Shown in pieces: positions 1 to 5,095 of a stretch of DNA of 5,095 nt. Position numbers and translations under genes: made by a program. This stretch comes from Pseudomonadota bacterium (GTDB lineage Bacteria > Pseudomonadota > Gammaproteobacteria > Acidiferrobacterales > UBA6901), in the NCBI GenBank assembly GCA_021785795.1, contig JAJYEK010000231.1, forward strand, positions 1-5,095, written 5' to 3'. The notes beneath the pieces were generated by a model. That model worked only from the letters and a program-made list of their open reading frames with translations, ran no database searches and was not told the DNA's origin. How positions within the stretch are numbered: position 1 is the stretch's first letter; each line of letters opens with the position of its first letter.

Positions 1-767
1 GAACCTGTCTCCGGGGCCACATTGACACTTTCTGGCGTTGAAATCGTTAACACTCGATTAATCCACCTTTGTGCATATCCTTCATGAACTTACACGTTTC
101 GCGCCGGGCAACGTTGGGACAGGCCTGGGACCATATCTAAAATATAGACCCTTAACCTCCCGGGCGCCGCCGTGCTCGCTTGACTTGAGCGCCATGGACG
201 AACGCTGTTCGGGAAAAGGGCGCGGACGAGCCACCACAGTGTCAGGGTAGCCGAACGATGCTGGGTGCCGGCGCCCCGGCGGTTCCGGACTGGTCCGGCA
301 GCCTACTCATAGGGCCCGCCCAGCGGCCGGCCTATGCCGCAGTCGGCAGAACGACAGCTCGGTCCGCCTTGGGCGAAAATTGAATTCCCCTGGGTCTGGG
401 AATCGCGGCGGGTTGTGCTCCAGGCTGTGCGAGACCGGCCTTGCCTTCCTGCCAGTGCGATAGTGAACGCTTGCTGACAGACCACCCAGGATACCCGGCT
501 GTACCCAGGATTTTGGCGATCGAAGTCTTGTTGCCGAAAGTGAGACCGAGTATGCCAACATTCAGAAGAGGCGGTTCGGAGGTCCAAAACCGTGTCCCCG
601 TCTGCATGCTGACCGACCCGCGGCCATGGATCGGGCGCGACTTCGTCCGAGTGGCGGCGATAGAGAAACGTCCTGGCCGTAGAAATCCGGTCAAGCCGAA
701 AGAAGGGGTGGCACGTCGCAGGGAGCGAACGGCGCGCCCGGAGCCGAAATTACCCGCCGTTCCGTTC
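1..767. other. Stretch without a supportable gene, downstream of glpD
   Basis: I see no convincing gene here on either strand. Open frames exist, but they have no family motifs and no good ribosome binding site, and the longest run on as antisense shadows of the glycerol-3-phosphate dehydrogenase gene. Small structures visible are three related TTRA-type words at 22-29, 38-45 and 47-54; a TTGGGA/TAAAAT pair with 18-base spacing at 114-143 on the plus strand that leads to no gene; a perfect 6-base inverted repeat (CCGGAC/GTCCGG) at 285-298; and an 8-base inverted repeat (GAACGGCG/CGCCGTTC) at 727-762 just past the dehydrogenase stop. The last could be a weak transcription end, but no T-run follows it on the minus strand. 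Confidence 0.5.
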
Positions 768-1940
768 TCAGTCAGGTCGGAGCAGGATGCGCGCTGTATC
801 GGCCACCTGGGCAGCTTTTGGGAGCGCGCCCCGCAAAAGCTGTACGACATGGGCACCGGCCGCGCGGTAGCCCGTGAGCTTGCCGCCGTAAATTGCCACA
901 TAATGGGCCGGACGAGACAGATCTCGCACGAAGAGTGTCCCGCGCGGTCTGTGAAAAGGGCGGGTATCGCCGCGGGGAAGCACGCGCAGTCCGGAAAAGC
1001 TGTCGCTGAAGTGGAGGCTGCGTTCCGGAAAGTAATGATGCACTGTTTCCTGCAGGTAAGTGAGCTCTTCAGGCAGCGGCCGTACTAGTGCCGGGTCGCC
1101 GAAATAAGGTGATTCCGTGGTCCCGACCAGTGTTTGGCCATGCCAGGGCATGACGAAGATTGCGCGCCGGTCCCTTGGCGCCTCCACATAGTACACGCCC
1201 CGGGCAAGGCGATCCGGAAGGATCATGTGTGTGCCCTGTACCAGCTCGATTGCCAGGCGTGGAGGGGCCGGCGTCACCCGCTGTGCCACCAGATCAATCC
1301 ACGGGCCTGCGGCGTTCACCAGTGCCCGGGAGAACCGTTCCTTGTCGGCGCCTCCCTCCCGAACGACGATGCGATAGCCCTCGTCCAGGCGGACAGCAGA
1401 CATAAATTCAGCCGGACACGCTATCTCGGCGCCCAGATCAATGGCAGATCGCATTACGGCGCGCGTCAAAGCGGCGTCATCAGTCTGGGCATCGTGGTAA
1501 CGCCATACTGCCTGCAGCCCATCTGTACGCAGCCCATCGAGCTCCGCCCAATCGCGCCTCGGTACCATTGCGAACCGCGTTCCGGGTGCCAGGCCGCCCA
1601 GCAGAGCATACAGTGACAACCCGATGCCCACTTTCCATGGCCGACGTGCCGTGCCGCGGAATATGGGAATATAGAAGGGTGCCAGCCCCACAAGGTCCGG
1701 GGCGAGCGCGAGCAGTCTGGATCGCTCATGCAGTGATTCGTATACCAGACGCAACTGGGCGTTCTCGAGGTAGCGCAGACCGCCGTGTACGAGTTTGCTG
1801 GATCGCCCCGAGGTGCCGCTCGCTAGCGCGGTTTGCTCGAGCAAGAGCGTGCGATAGCCGGCGGCTGACGCGGCCTGTGCGACACCGACCCCGTGAATGC
1901 CTCCTCCGACAACTACGATATCGTAGGTGTCCGCGGTCAT
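768..1940 (-). CDS. glpD: FAD-dependent glycerol-3-phosphate dehydrogenase, short form
   Basis: This 390-residue flavoprotein should oxidise sn-glycerol 3-phosphate to dihydroxyacetone phosphate and pass electrons to membrane quinone. The N-terminus has the dinucleotide-binding motif GGGIHG (residues 12-17) and the acidic end of the second strand at Glu35. The family signature follows at 42-59 (GTSGRSSKLVHGGLRYLE). Further GlpD landmarks are VNAAGPW (208-214), GTTE (273-276), SGLR with Arg319, and GGKLTGYR with Lys354; the last two correspond to substrate-site residues of E. coli GlpD. The protein stops about 36 residues after GGKLT, so the C-terminal helical domain of the ~500-residue E. coli enzyme is absent. 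No remnant of that domain is visible in any frame downstream, so this looks like a natural short form rather than a recent truncation. The start has a GAGG ribosome site seven bases upstream (1948-1951) and overlaps the phosphodiesterase stop as ATGA, indicating translational coupling. A related FAD oxidoreductase with another substrate is possible but less likely given the neighbour. Confidence 0.92.
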   Translation of the reverse strand: MTADTYDIVVVGGGIHGVGVAQAASAAGYRTLLLEQTALASGTSGRSSKLVHGGLRYLENAQLRLVYESLHERSRLLALAPDLVGLAPFYIPIFRGTARRPWKVGIGLSLYALLGGLAPGTRFAMVPRRDWAELDGLRTDGLQAVWRYHDAQTDDAALTRAVMRSAIDLGAEIACPAEFMSAVRLDEGYRIVVREGGADKERFSRALVNAAGPWIDLVAQRVTPAPPRLAIELVQGTHMILPDRLARGVYYVEAPRDRRAIFVMPWHGQTLVGTTESPYFGDPALVRPLPEELTYLQETVHHYFPERSLHFSDSFSGLRVLPRGDTRPFHRPRGTLFVRDLSRPAHYVAIYGGKLTGYRAAGAHVVQLLRGALPKAAQVADTARILLRPD

Positions 1941-2686
1941 GCAGGCGCCTCACGCAACAGATCGAAAGCGGATCGCATCTCACCAATTGCGAACGTTTCA
2001 ATCATATCTACGCCACGCTTTGCCAAAGCCAAGGCCTGGTCCGGATCTTCGATCTCGTAGACCGCCAGTTTTGCAGGCGAGGCGCGGAGTTTCCTCCGAC
2101 GGGGAAGGCTGGCGGCATCGCAAAACAGATAGTCCGGCCGGATTTTCCGAACCAATTCGCTTCTGCGGTCGCCCCACCCCTCCAGTATGGCGCCGACTGA
2201 ATGCCAGCCGGCACGTCGAGCAGCCAAGAGAAACTCAAGTGAAAAGGAAATCAGCACGCAACGGCTTCTGACTTCCTGAATCACCGGCAGCACGCAGGCC
2301 AGTACCGGTTCAATGCCGAAGCGCTCAATGGCAATGCGCTTTATCTCGACGAATACTCCGACTTGAGGCTGGTCCTGCAGCAGGGCCACTAGTTCCGCGA
2401 GCGTCGGAATTGGGACGTGCACATAGCGGTAACCGAAGCGTCCGAACTCCGAGGCGCGGAGGTTCCGCAGTCGGGCCAGCGAGAACTCATGGACCTTCCC
2501 GGTAATGCCGCAGAGACGTTCGAGATCGCGGTCGTGGACCAGCACAGGCTCCTTGTCTGAAGTGAGCTGAATGTCAACTTCAACGAATCGCGCCCCTGCA
2601 CGGATCGCGGATTCGATAGCAACAAGAGTATTCTCCGGATAGTGCAGAGCGTAGCCGCGATGGGCAATGAGTTCCGGTAACACCAT
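1937..2686 (-). CDS. ugpQ: Glycerophosphodiester phosphodiesterase (GDPD family)
   Basis: This 249-residue, apparently cytoplasmic enzyme should hydrolyse glycerophosphodiesters (deacylated phospholipid headgroups) to sn-glycerol 3-phosphate plus an alcohol. The GDPD barrel motifs are in order: AHRG at 8-11 (catalytic His9), PENT at 17-20, EVD at 36-38 (metal ligands), VHD at 50-52 (second catalytic His51), IPTLAE at 93-98, and VEIK at 113-116. The C-terminal strand reads GVDMIETF where many relatives have a GVD-TD pattern. No signal peptide is seen, which fits a UgpQ-like rather than a periplasmic GlpQ-like enzyme; the symbol rests on this type only. I chose the ATG at 2686 because family members begin a few residues before the HRG motif. 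An in-frame ATG at 2725 would add 13 residues without family features. Neither start has a good Shine-Dalgarno sequence. The stop overlaps the dehydrogenase start by four bases, so its product, G3P, is the substrate of the next enzyme: a two-step salvage operon. Confidence 0.9.
   Translation of the reverse strand: MVLPELIAHRGYALHYPENTLVAIESAIRAGARFVEVDIQLTSDKEPVLVHDRDLERLCGITGKVHEFSLARLRNLRASEFGRFGYRYVHVPIPTLAELVALLQDQPQVGVFVEIKRIAIERFGIEPVLACVLPVIQEVRSRCVLISFSLEFLLAARRAGWHSVGAILEGWGDRRSELVRKIRPDYLFCDAASLPRRRKLRASPAKLAVYEIEDPDQALALAKRGVDMIETFAIGEMRSAFDLLREAPA
1948..1951 (-). promoter_or_regulatory. Ribosome binding site of the G3P dehydrogenase gene
   Basis: GAGG on the minus strand lies seven bases before the ATG at 1940, inside the last codons of the phosphodiesterase gene. 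With the ATGA stop/start overlap it supports the chosen start and coupled translation of the two genes. Confidence 0.6.
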
Positions 2687-3349
2687 AGTGATTAATGTAC
2701 TCGATTGGTGCTGCCGAGAGAACATGATATTGCGGATTGCCGAGCATGCTGGTATTCATGCGGCTGCCTCGACCACAAAGGCGGGGCACGTTATCGATCT
2801 GGAATAAGAGTACAGTCGGCAGCCTGCAATGACGGTGTCGCCAGGCATTGCGGTTGTTGCAAAGCTCGAATATGTGCCTGATCGTCCGCTCGTATCCGGT
2901 CCCGCAGCATCATCCAGGCGGACCGGAGGCCTATTTCGAGATAGCTGCACGCGGACGCGTGATGGCCTCCGGCCAGCAGTTCTGGCCTTTGAAATCGGTT
3001 TCTGCTGGCGATGGTGTCAACCAAAGGTTACCGACATCGAGCAATGGGACAAATGTTGTGTACGCTGCCATATTCAGGCGGCGATCTCCTGAGAGCTTCT
3101 CTTCGGTACGGCTACTCCGTCCTTGAACGCGGCCCCGGTAATGACCTCGGCGAGGTGTTCGGATCCCTTGAGGTGGCATGAAAATGACCCGCCGATGGAA
3201 CACATGAAACATGACATGCGCGGAACCTGAGGCAGAAGTTCCATCAGGTTGGCCTATGCTCCCGCTAGCAGCCGGGACCGGCTATATGCAATTCGCGAGA
3301 AAGGACGTCCAATGTCCGACTCCGCAGGCGGCCAAAGGCAGAACAGTAG
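2687..3349. other. Long spacer between lipoprotein gene and gdpd-glpD operon
   Basis: No gene is certain in these ~660 bases. The promoter of the phosphodiesterase-dehydrogenase operon should lie near its low-coordinate end. A TATCAT word on the minus strand (2724-2729) is a possible -10 box, 37 bases upstream of the start codon, but I see no matching -35. Two open frames deserve mention: a 56-codon minus-strand frame at 3074-3244 (listed separately) and a TTG-started minus-strand frame at 2791-3024 with fairly G/C-rich third positions but no family I recognise. Small inverted repeats occur at 3144-3156 (ACCTCG/CGAGGT), 3224-3250 (AACCTGA/TCAGGTT) and 3270-3283 (AGCCGG/CCGGCT). The last two lie just past the lipoprotein stop, but no T-run follows either on that strand. 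Confidence 0.45.
3074..3244 (-). CDS. Possible small ORF or gene fragment, unidentified
   Basis: This 56-codon frame runs from an ATG at 3244 to TGA at 3074-3076. A second in-frame ATG at 3217 would give 47 residues. The C-terminal half (around HLAEVITGAAFKDGVAVPKR) has a plausible protein composition and mostly G/C third positions, which is why I list it. I do not recognise the family. The end of a degraded transposase is one guess, prompted only by the IS remnant nearby. There is no good Shine-Dalgarno sequence before either ATG, and an in-frame TAG lies a few codons upstream of the longer start. Chance is a real alternative. Confidence 0.2.
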   Translation of the reverse strand: MELLPQVPRMSCFMCSIGGSFSCHLKGSEHLAEVITGAAFKDGVAVPKRSSQEIAA

Positions 3350-3979
3350 TTACGAGCGGATGTTTTCATCCAGCCATCGGGTCAATGACGCGAAAAGAGC
3401 GTTAACCGCACCATGATCGACGGCACCATAGCAGTTACTTTCACGCAGTCCGGCCCCAAGAGTGAGCAAGCCGCGCAACTCTAGGCTGCTTCTCGACATC
3501 ACTTCCACGTCTCCCACAAAGATGTTTTCGAGGGTATCTGGCCTTGTCACGATCAGGCTGTAGTGAACCCCGTCGCTTTTGGCCGCACAGTCGAATCGAA
3601 CGACGAGGAAAGGCTTATACGCATGAAATAGCGCCTGATAGCCCGACCATTTCCCCAAGTCAGTGACCTGCCCCTGCAGGCCGTGTTTCATGACGAAACT
3701 GGGAAGATCCTCACTCCTGACCACTTGATCAAACACTCCGAGCTTCCTAACCCTTGCCAACGCATCTGGTCGGCTCTCCAGGTATTCCGGCATGACCACG
3801 GCAAGTGCCCTGTAGGGCGCTAAATCAATCTTCTTCGCAACCCGGACATCGACCCTGGCAACGGATGATGAGGGCGTTGCCGTGCTGGCCCGTGGCGTCC
3901 CAGGGGGCGAAGCATCACCCGGGCTAGCGCATCCGCCAAGCAACAGCGGTATCAGAGTCGCGATGAATATCTGTCTCAT
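3350..3979 (-). CDS. Putative lipoprotein of unknown function
   Basis: This 209-residue protein begins with a lipoprotein signal peptide: a short basic start (MRQ), a hydrophobic core, and the lipobox LLGGC with the lipidated cysteine at position 17. Ala-Ser follows Cys17, with no Asp at +2, so by the E. coli sorting rule it would go to the outer membrane. Residues 18-39 are a Ser/Pro/Thr/Ala-rich linker. A compact mixed domain of about 170 residues follows, with an LAVVMPEYLE strand near its start, a PFLVVRFD segment mid-domain, and a C-terminal amphipathic stretch ending WLDENI. I do not recognise the family. The start at 3979 has GGAG six bases upstream and is followed directly by the signal peptide. 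The frame is open further up to an ATG at 4222, but that extension is the tail of an istB remnant plus an IS end, so it should not be included. The gene starts 21 bases from the IS end, which may have displaced its native promoter. Confidence 0.8.
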   Translation of the reverse strand: MRQIFIATLIPLLLGGCASPGDASPPGTPRASTATPSSSVARVDVRVAKKIDLAPYRALAVVMPEYLESRPDALARVRKLGVFDQVVRSEDLPSFVMKHGLQGQVTDLGKWSGYQALFHAYKPFLVVRFDCAAKSDGVHYSLIVTRPDTLENIFVGDVEVMSRSSLELRGLLTLGAGLRESNCYGAVDHGAVNALFASLTRWLDENIRS

Positions 3980-3985
3980 GGAGCG

Positions 3986-3989
3986 CTCC
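3986..3989 (-). promoter_or_regulatory. Ribosome binding site deciding the lipoprotein start
   Basis: GGAG on the minus strand sits six bases before the ATG at 3979, outside the IS end at 4001. It is half of a perfect 10-base palindrome, GGAGCGCTCC (3980-3989). This site is why I place the start at 3979 rather than at the upstream in-frame ATG at 4222. Confidence 0.6.
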
Positions 3990-4000
3990 AGGGGACGTTT

Positions 4001-4031
4001 GTGTTGCCATCCATCTAAAATCACTCCCACG
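4001..4031 (+). repeat. Terminal inverted repeat of IS21 remnant (istB side)
   Basis: Read on the plus strand, the first 13 bases (GTGTTGCCATCCA) are identical to the reverse complement of 4985-4997. Similarity continues with a few mismatches and one gap to a shared CCCACG, about 25 of 31 aligned columns. The match stops sharply outside position 4001, which places the element's end. Confidence 0.8.
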
Positions 4032-4135
4032 CTTGAGGTAGCGTAATAACCACACGCCGGGGCAGTGGGGCCGAAATTCCGGTCGTTGGTGCCTTCTTCA
4101 TGGACGGGCGGGGCTCGTGTATTTCTCACTGTACC

Positions 4136-4500
4136 CTCACGATTCCGGAGCTGCCAGGACTCGCTGCCGGCATCGACGATGTGGCCGTGGTGAGTCAGGC
4201 GATCCAGCAGTGCCGTGGTCATCTTGGCGTCGCCGAATATCCTCGGCCGCTCGGTAAAGCTTCAGTTTGTGCCGATGACCACATTGTTGCGTTCGTAGAG
4301 CTTGGAGAGCAGGTGGAACAGTCGCGCCCGCCAGCCTGATTGAATGGCGGGTAGCCGAGCCCATCCGGAATCACAAGATCGGCGTACATAAGGTGGTAGG
4401 TGCGCTGTCCGGGTTTGCCGGGGACCTTCTCCTGCTCCAGGGCGTTGACGAGTTCGAGGGTGGCGAGGAAGCGTGCGGGCTTGCCTCGCGTTTGGATGTC
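4136..4500 (-). pseudogene. istB: istB fragment, IS21-family helper ATPase (C-terminal half)
   Basis: IstB is the AAA+ ATPase that assists IS21 transposition. Recognisable blocks in order are RFLATLELVNALEQEK (starting about 4500), LVIPDGLGYPPFNQAGG (around the Walker B position), LFHLLSKLYERNNVV, and FGDAKMTTALLDRLTHH (ending near 4136). A one-base deletion in a G run near 4322-4332 shifts the frame after NQAGG. The frame that follows is then cut by TGA at 4262-4264 where relatives have TNLSF. The Walker B acidic pair is altered: DG stands where the family has DE. The N-terminal half with the Walker A loop (GGTGTGKTHLA in relatives) is absent. The gene is clearly dead. Its last open stretch runs in frame into the lipoprotein gene. 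Confidence 0.85.
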
Positions 4501-4619
4501 CTGGGCTTCCCCCGTTTCCGTGGACGCCGACCTGGTATTCCGGCAATCCCTGCCACATGACACGGAGCGCAGCGACGCAGGTGTTGATTTAGATGACGTC
4601 CGTCTCCGCTCCGCACCCG

Positions 4620-4920
4620 CGTCCATCACCGCCGGAATAACCCTGCGCCTTGATCAGTTCGTTCAGTATCCGGGCTGTGCGCCGGTCGCGCCTCGGACAG
4701 TGGTCGTCGGCGGTGAGTGAGATCCGCAAGGGGTTCAGCCTGGGGATCGACGACGCTCGTTACCGCTCCTTTATGTGAAATTGGGGTTCGAGACGTCGCC
4801 CTGACGCAGCCCGTCCGGACGCTGTTGCGGGACAACCCAGTGCGGCGCGCGACTTCGCGGATCGACATCCGGACGCGGAAATGCATCCGTCTTGCCTTTG
4901 CCAGCGTGCCCCGGCGATCA
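4620..4920 (-). pseudogene. istA: istA fragment, IS21-family transposase (N-terminal part)
   Basis: The start of the transposase gene is visible as SIREVARRTGLSRNSVR (about 4815-4865), the helix-turn-helix that binds the IS ends. After it the IstA-like sequence jumps between frames: LRQGDV, then EPQFHIKER (4763-4789), then TSVVDPQAEPLADL (4719-4760), then RRTARILNELIKAQGYSGG (about 4627-4690). That order matches the usual IstA N-terminal layout, so at least three small indels have accumulated. The match fades near 4600, and no DDE catalytic domain (some 350-400 residues in relatives) remains before the istB fragment starts at about 4500. A true start is hard to place; an AGGAG word lies upstream near 4920. 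Confidence 0.75.
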
Positions 4921-4967
4921 CTCCTCTGGGTCTCCTGCCCGGGAAACCGGACAGGGAAATCAATGCA

Positions 4968-4997
4968 CGTGGGTTAATTCTGGGTGGATGGCAACAC
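4968..4997 (-). repeat. Terminal inverted repeat of IS21 remnant (istA side)
   Basis: Read on the minus strand this begins GTGTTGCCATCCA, identical over 13 bases to the opposite end at 4001-4013, and it is similar up to a shared CCCACG. It lies just upstream of the istA remnant, as expected for the left end of an IS21-family element. Confidence 0.8.
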
Positions 4998-5012
4998 GCC
5001 TTGCTGCAAGGC
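4998..5012. repeat. Perfect inverted repeat abutting the IS end
   Basis: GCCTTGC-T-GCAAGGC has 7-base arms around a single centre base and starts at the base immediately outside the IS21 end. No T-run follows on either strand, so it is not a typical terminator. Confidence 0.5.
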
Positions 5013-5040
5013 AAAGTTGGTCACCACGGGCAAGTAAGGC

Positions 5041-5058
5041 GAATCCCCGTAGGGATTC
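5041..5058. repeat. Stem-loop, 7-base stem and 4-base loop
   Basis: GAATCCC-CGTA-GGGATTC is a perfect inverted repeat. It could be a hairpin in RNA or a REP-like unit. No poly-T follows, so I do not call it a terminator. Confidence 0.5.
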
Positions 5059-5071
5059 CCGTATGCCTATT

Positions 5072-5083
5072 CGGGGTACCCCG
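5072..5083. repeat. 12-base perfect palindrome
   Basis: CGGGGTACCCCG is self-complementary over 12 bases and contains GGTACC. It lies 13 bases beyond the stem-loop at 5041-5058. It could be an operator-like site for a gene outside the window, or chance in G/C-rich DNA. Confidence 0.4.
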
Positions 5084-5095
5084 GAGGCTTGCGTG

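Larger units (their letters stand above)
4001..4997 (-). mobile_element. Internally deleted, decayed IS21-family element
   Basis: This element of about 997 bases is bounded by inverted ends and carries remnants of both IS21 genes in the usual order, istA then istB, reading on the minus strand. Intact IS21-family elements are roughly 2-2.5 kb, so well over half is gone. The missing part is the DDE catalytic core of IstA and the N-terminal half of IstB with the Walker A loop. What remains has several frameshifts and at least one in-frame stop. No flanking target duplication is obvious: the bases outside are GACGTTT on one side and GCCTTGC on the other. It cannot move on its own. Whether the ends could still be recognised by a related transposase cannot be told from here. 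Confidence 0.83.

Noticed and set aside
82..195. Small minus-strand frame of 37 codons near the window edge
   Set aside because: No ribosome site, no recognised similarity, and easily expected by chance.
727..762. Inverted repeat after the dehydrogenase stop as a terminator
   Set aside because: Eight-base arms are separated by 20 bases and no T-run follows on the minus strand.
332..901. Minus-strand 189-codon frame overlapping the end of the dehydrogenase gene
   Set aside because: It starts inside the dehydrogenase in another frame, and its downstream part shows neither the missing C-terminal domain of long GlpD nor any known family.
441..1088. Long plus-strand open frame (215 codons)
   Set aside because: About half of it is antisense to the dehydrogenase gene, where G/C-rich third positions keep other frames open. 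The rest has no motif and no ribosome site.
1134..1616. Plus-strand 160-codon frame
   Set aside because: Wholly antisense within the dehydrogenase gene; a shadow frame.
1568..2271. Plus-strand frames across the phosphodiesterase-dehydrogenase junction
   Set aside because: Antisense shadows of two well-supported genes, without motifs of their own.
2687..2725. Upstream ATG at 2725 as the phosphodiesterase start
   Set aside because: It adds 13 residues unlike the family N-terminus and has no ribosome site. The ATG at 2686 places the HRG motif at the usual distance from the start.
3270..3283. Inverted repeat after the lipoprotein gene as a terminator
   Set aside because: Short stem, almost no loop, and no T-run downstream.
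4772..4800. GGTTCGAG word resembling a tRNA T-arm
   Set aside because: The flanking bases do not pair into a T-stem and no acceptor, D-arm or anticodon arm is present; it lies in the istA remnant.

Overview
This window looks like bacterial chromosome, probably from a proteobacterium with a moderately high G+C content. I lean towards a gammaproteobacterium because of the glycerophosphodiester phosphodiesterase/short G3P dehydrogenase pair and the Lol-type lipoprotein signal. That placement is inference: there is no rRNA, tRNA or other marker to anchor it. Every gene I can support lies on the minus strand.

Reading in the direction of transcription (high to low coordinates), the first ~1 kb (about 4001-4997) is a decayed, internally deleted IS21-family insertion sequence. 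It keeps the start of the transposase gene istA (helix-turn-helix segment) and the second half of the helper ATPase gene istB. Both are broken by frameshifts and a stop, and the catalytic core of IstA and the Walker A half of IstB are missing. Matching inverted ends bound the element, so its limits can be placed from the sequence. Outside its upstream end (4998-5083) is a cluster of perfect palindromes and a stem-loop.

Only 21 bases downstream of the IS end begins a gene for a 209-residue lipoprotein of unknown function (3350-3979). It has its own Shine-Dalgarno sequence. The reading frame nevertheless stays open upstream through the IS end into the istB remnant, so an automatic caller would probably report a spurious 290-residue IstB-lipoprotein fusion.

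About 660 bases without a certain gene follow (2687-3349), holding at most a 56-codon ORF I cannot identify. Next is a two-gene operon. A GDPD-family glycerophosphodiester phosphodiesterase (start 2686) overlaps by four bases (ATGA) an FAD-dependent glycerol-3-phosphate dehydrogenase of the short, roughly 390-residue type. Together they would release sn-glycerol 3-phosphate from deacylated phospholipids and oxidise it to dihydroxyacetone phosphate, passing electrons to the quinone pool. The last 767 bases (1-767) contain no gene I can support.

I found no CRISPR array, defence island, toxin-antitoxin pair or clearly new multi-gene system. The parts most worth a second look are the mini-IS21 with intact ends, its junction with the lipoprotein gene, the palindrome cluster beside it, and the unidentified lipoprotein.
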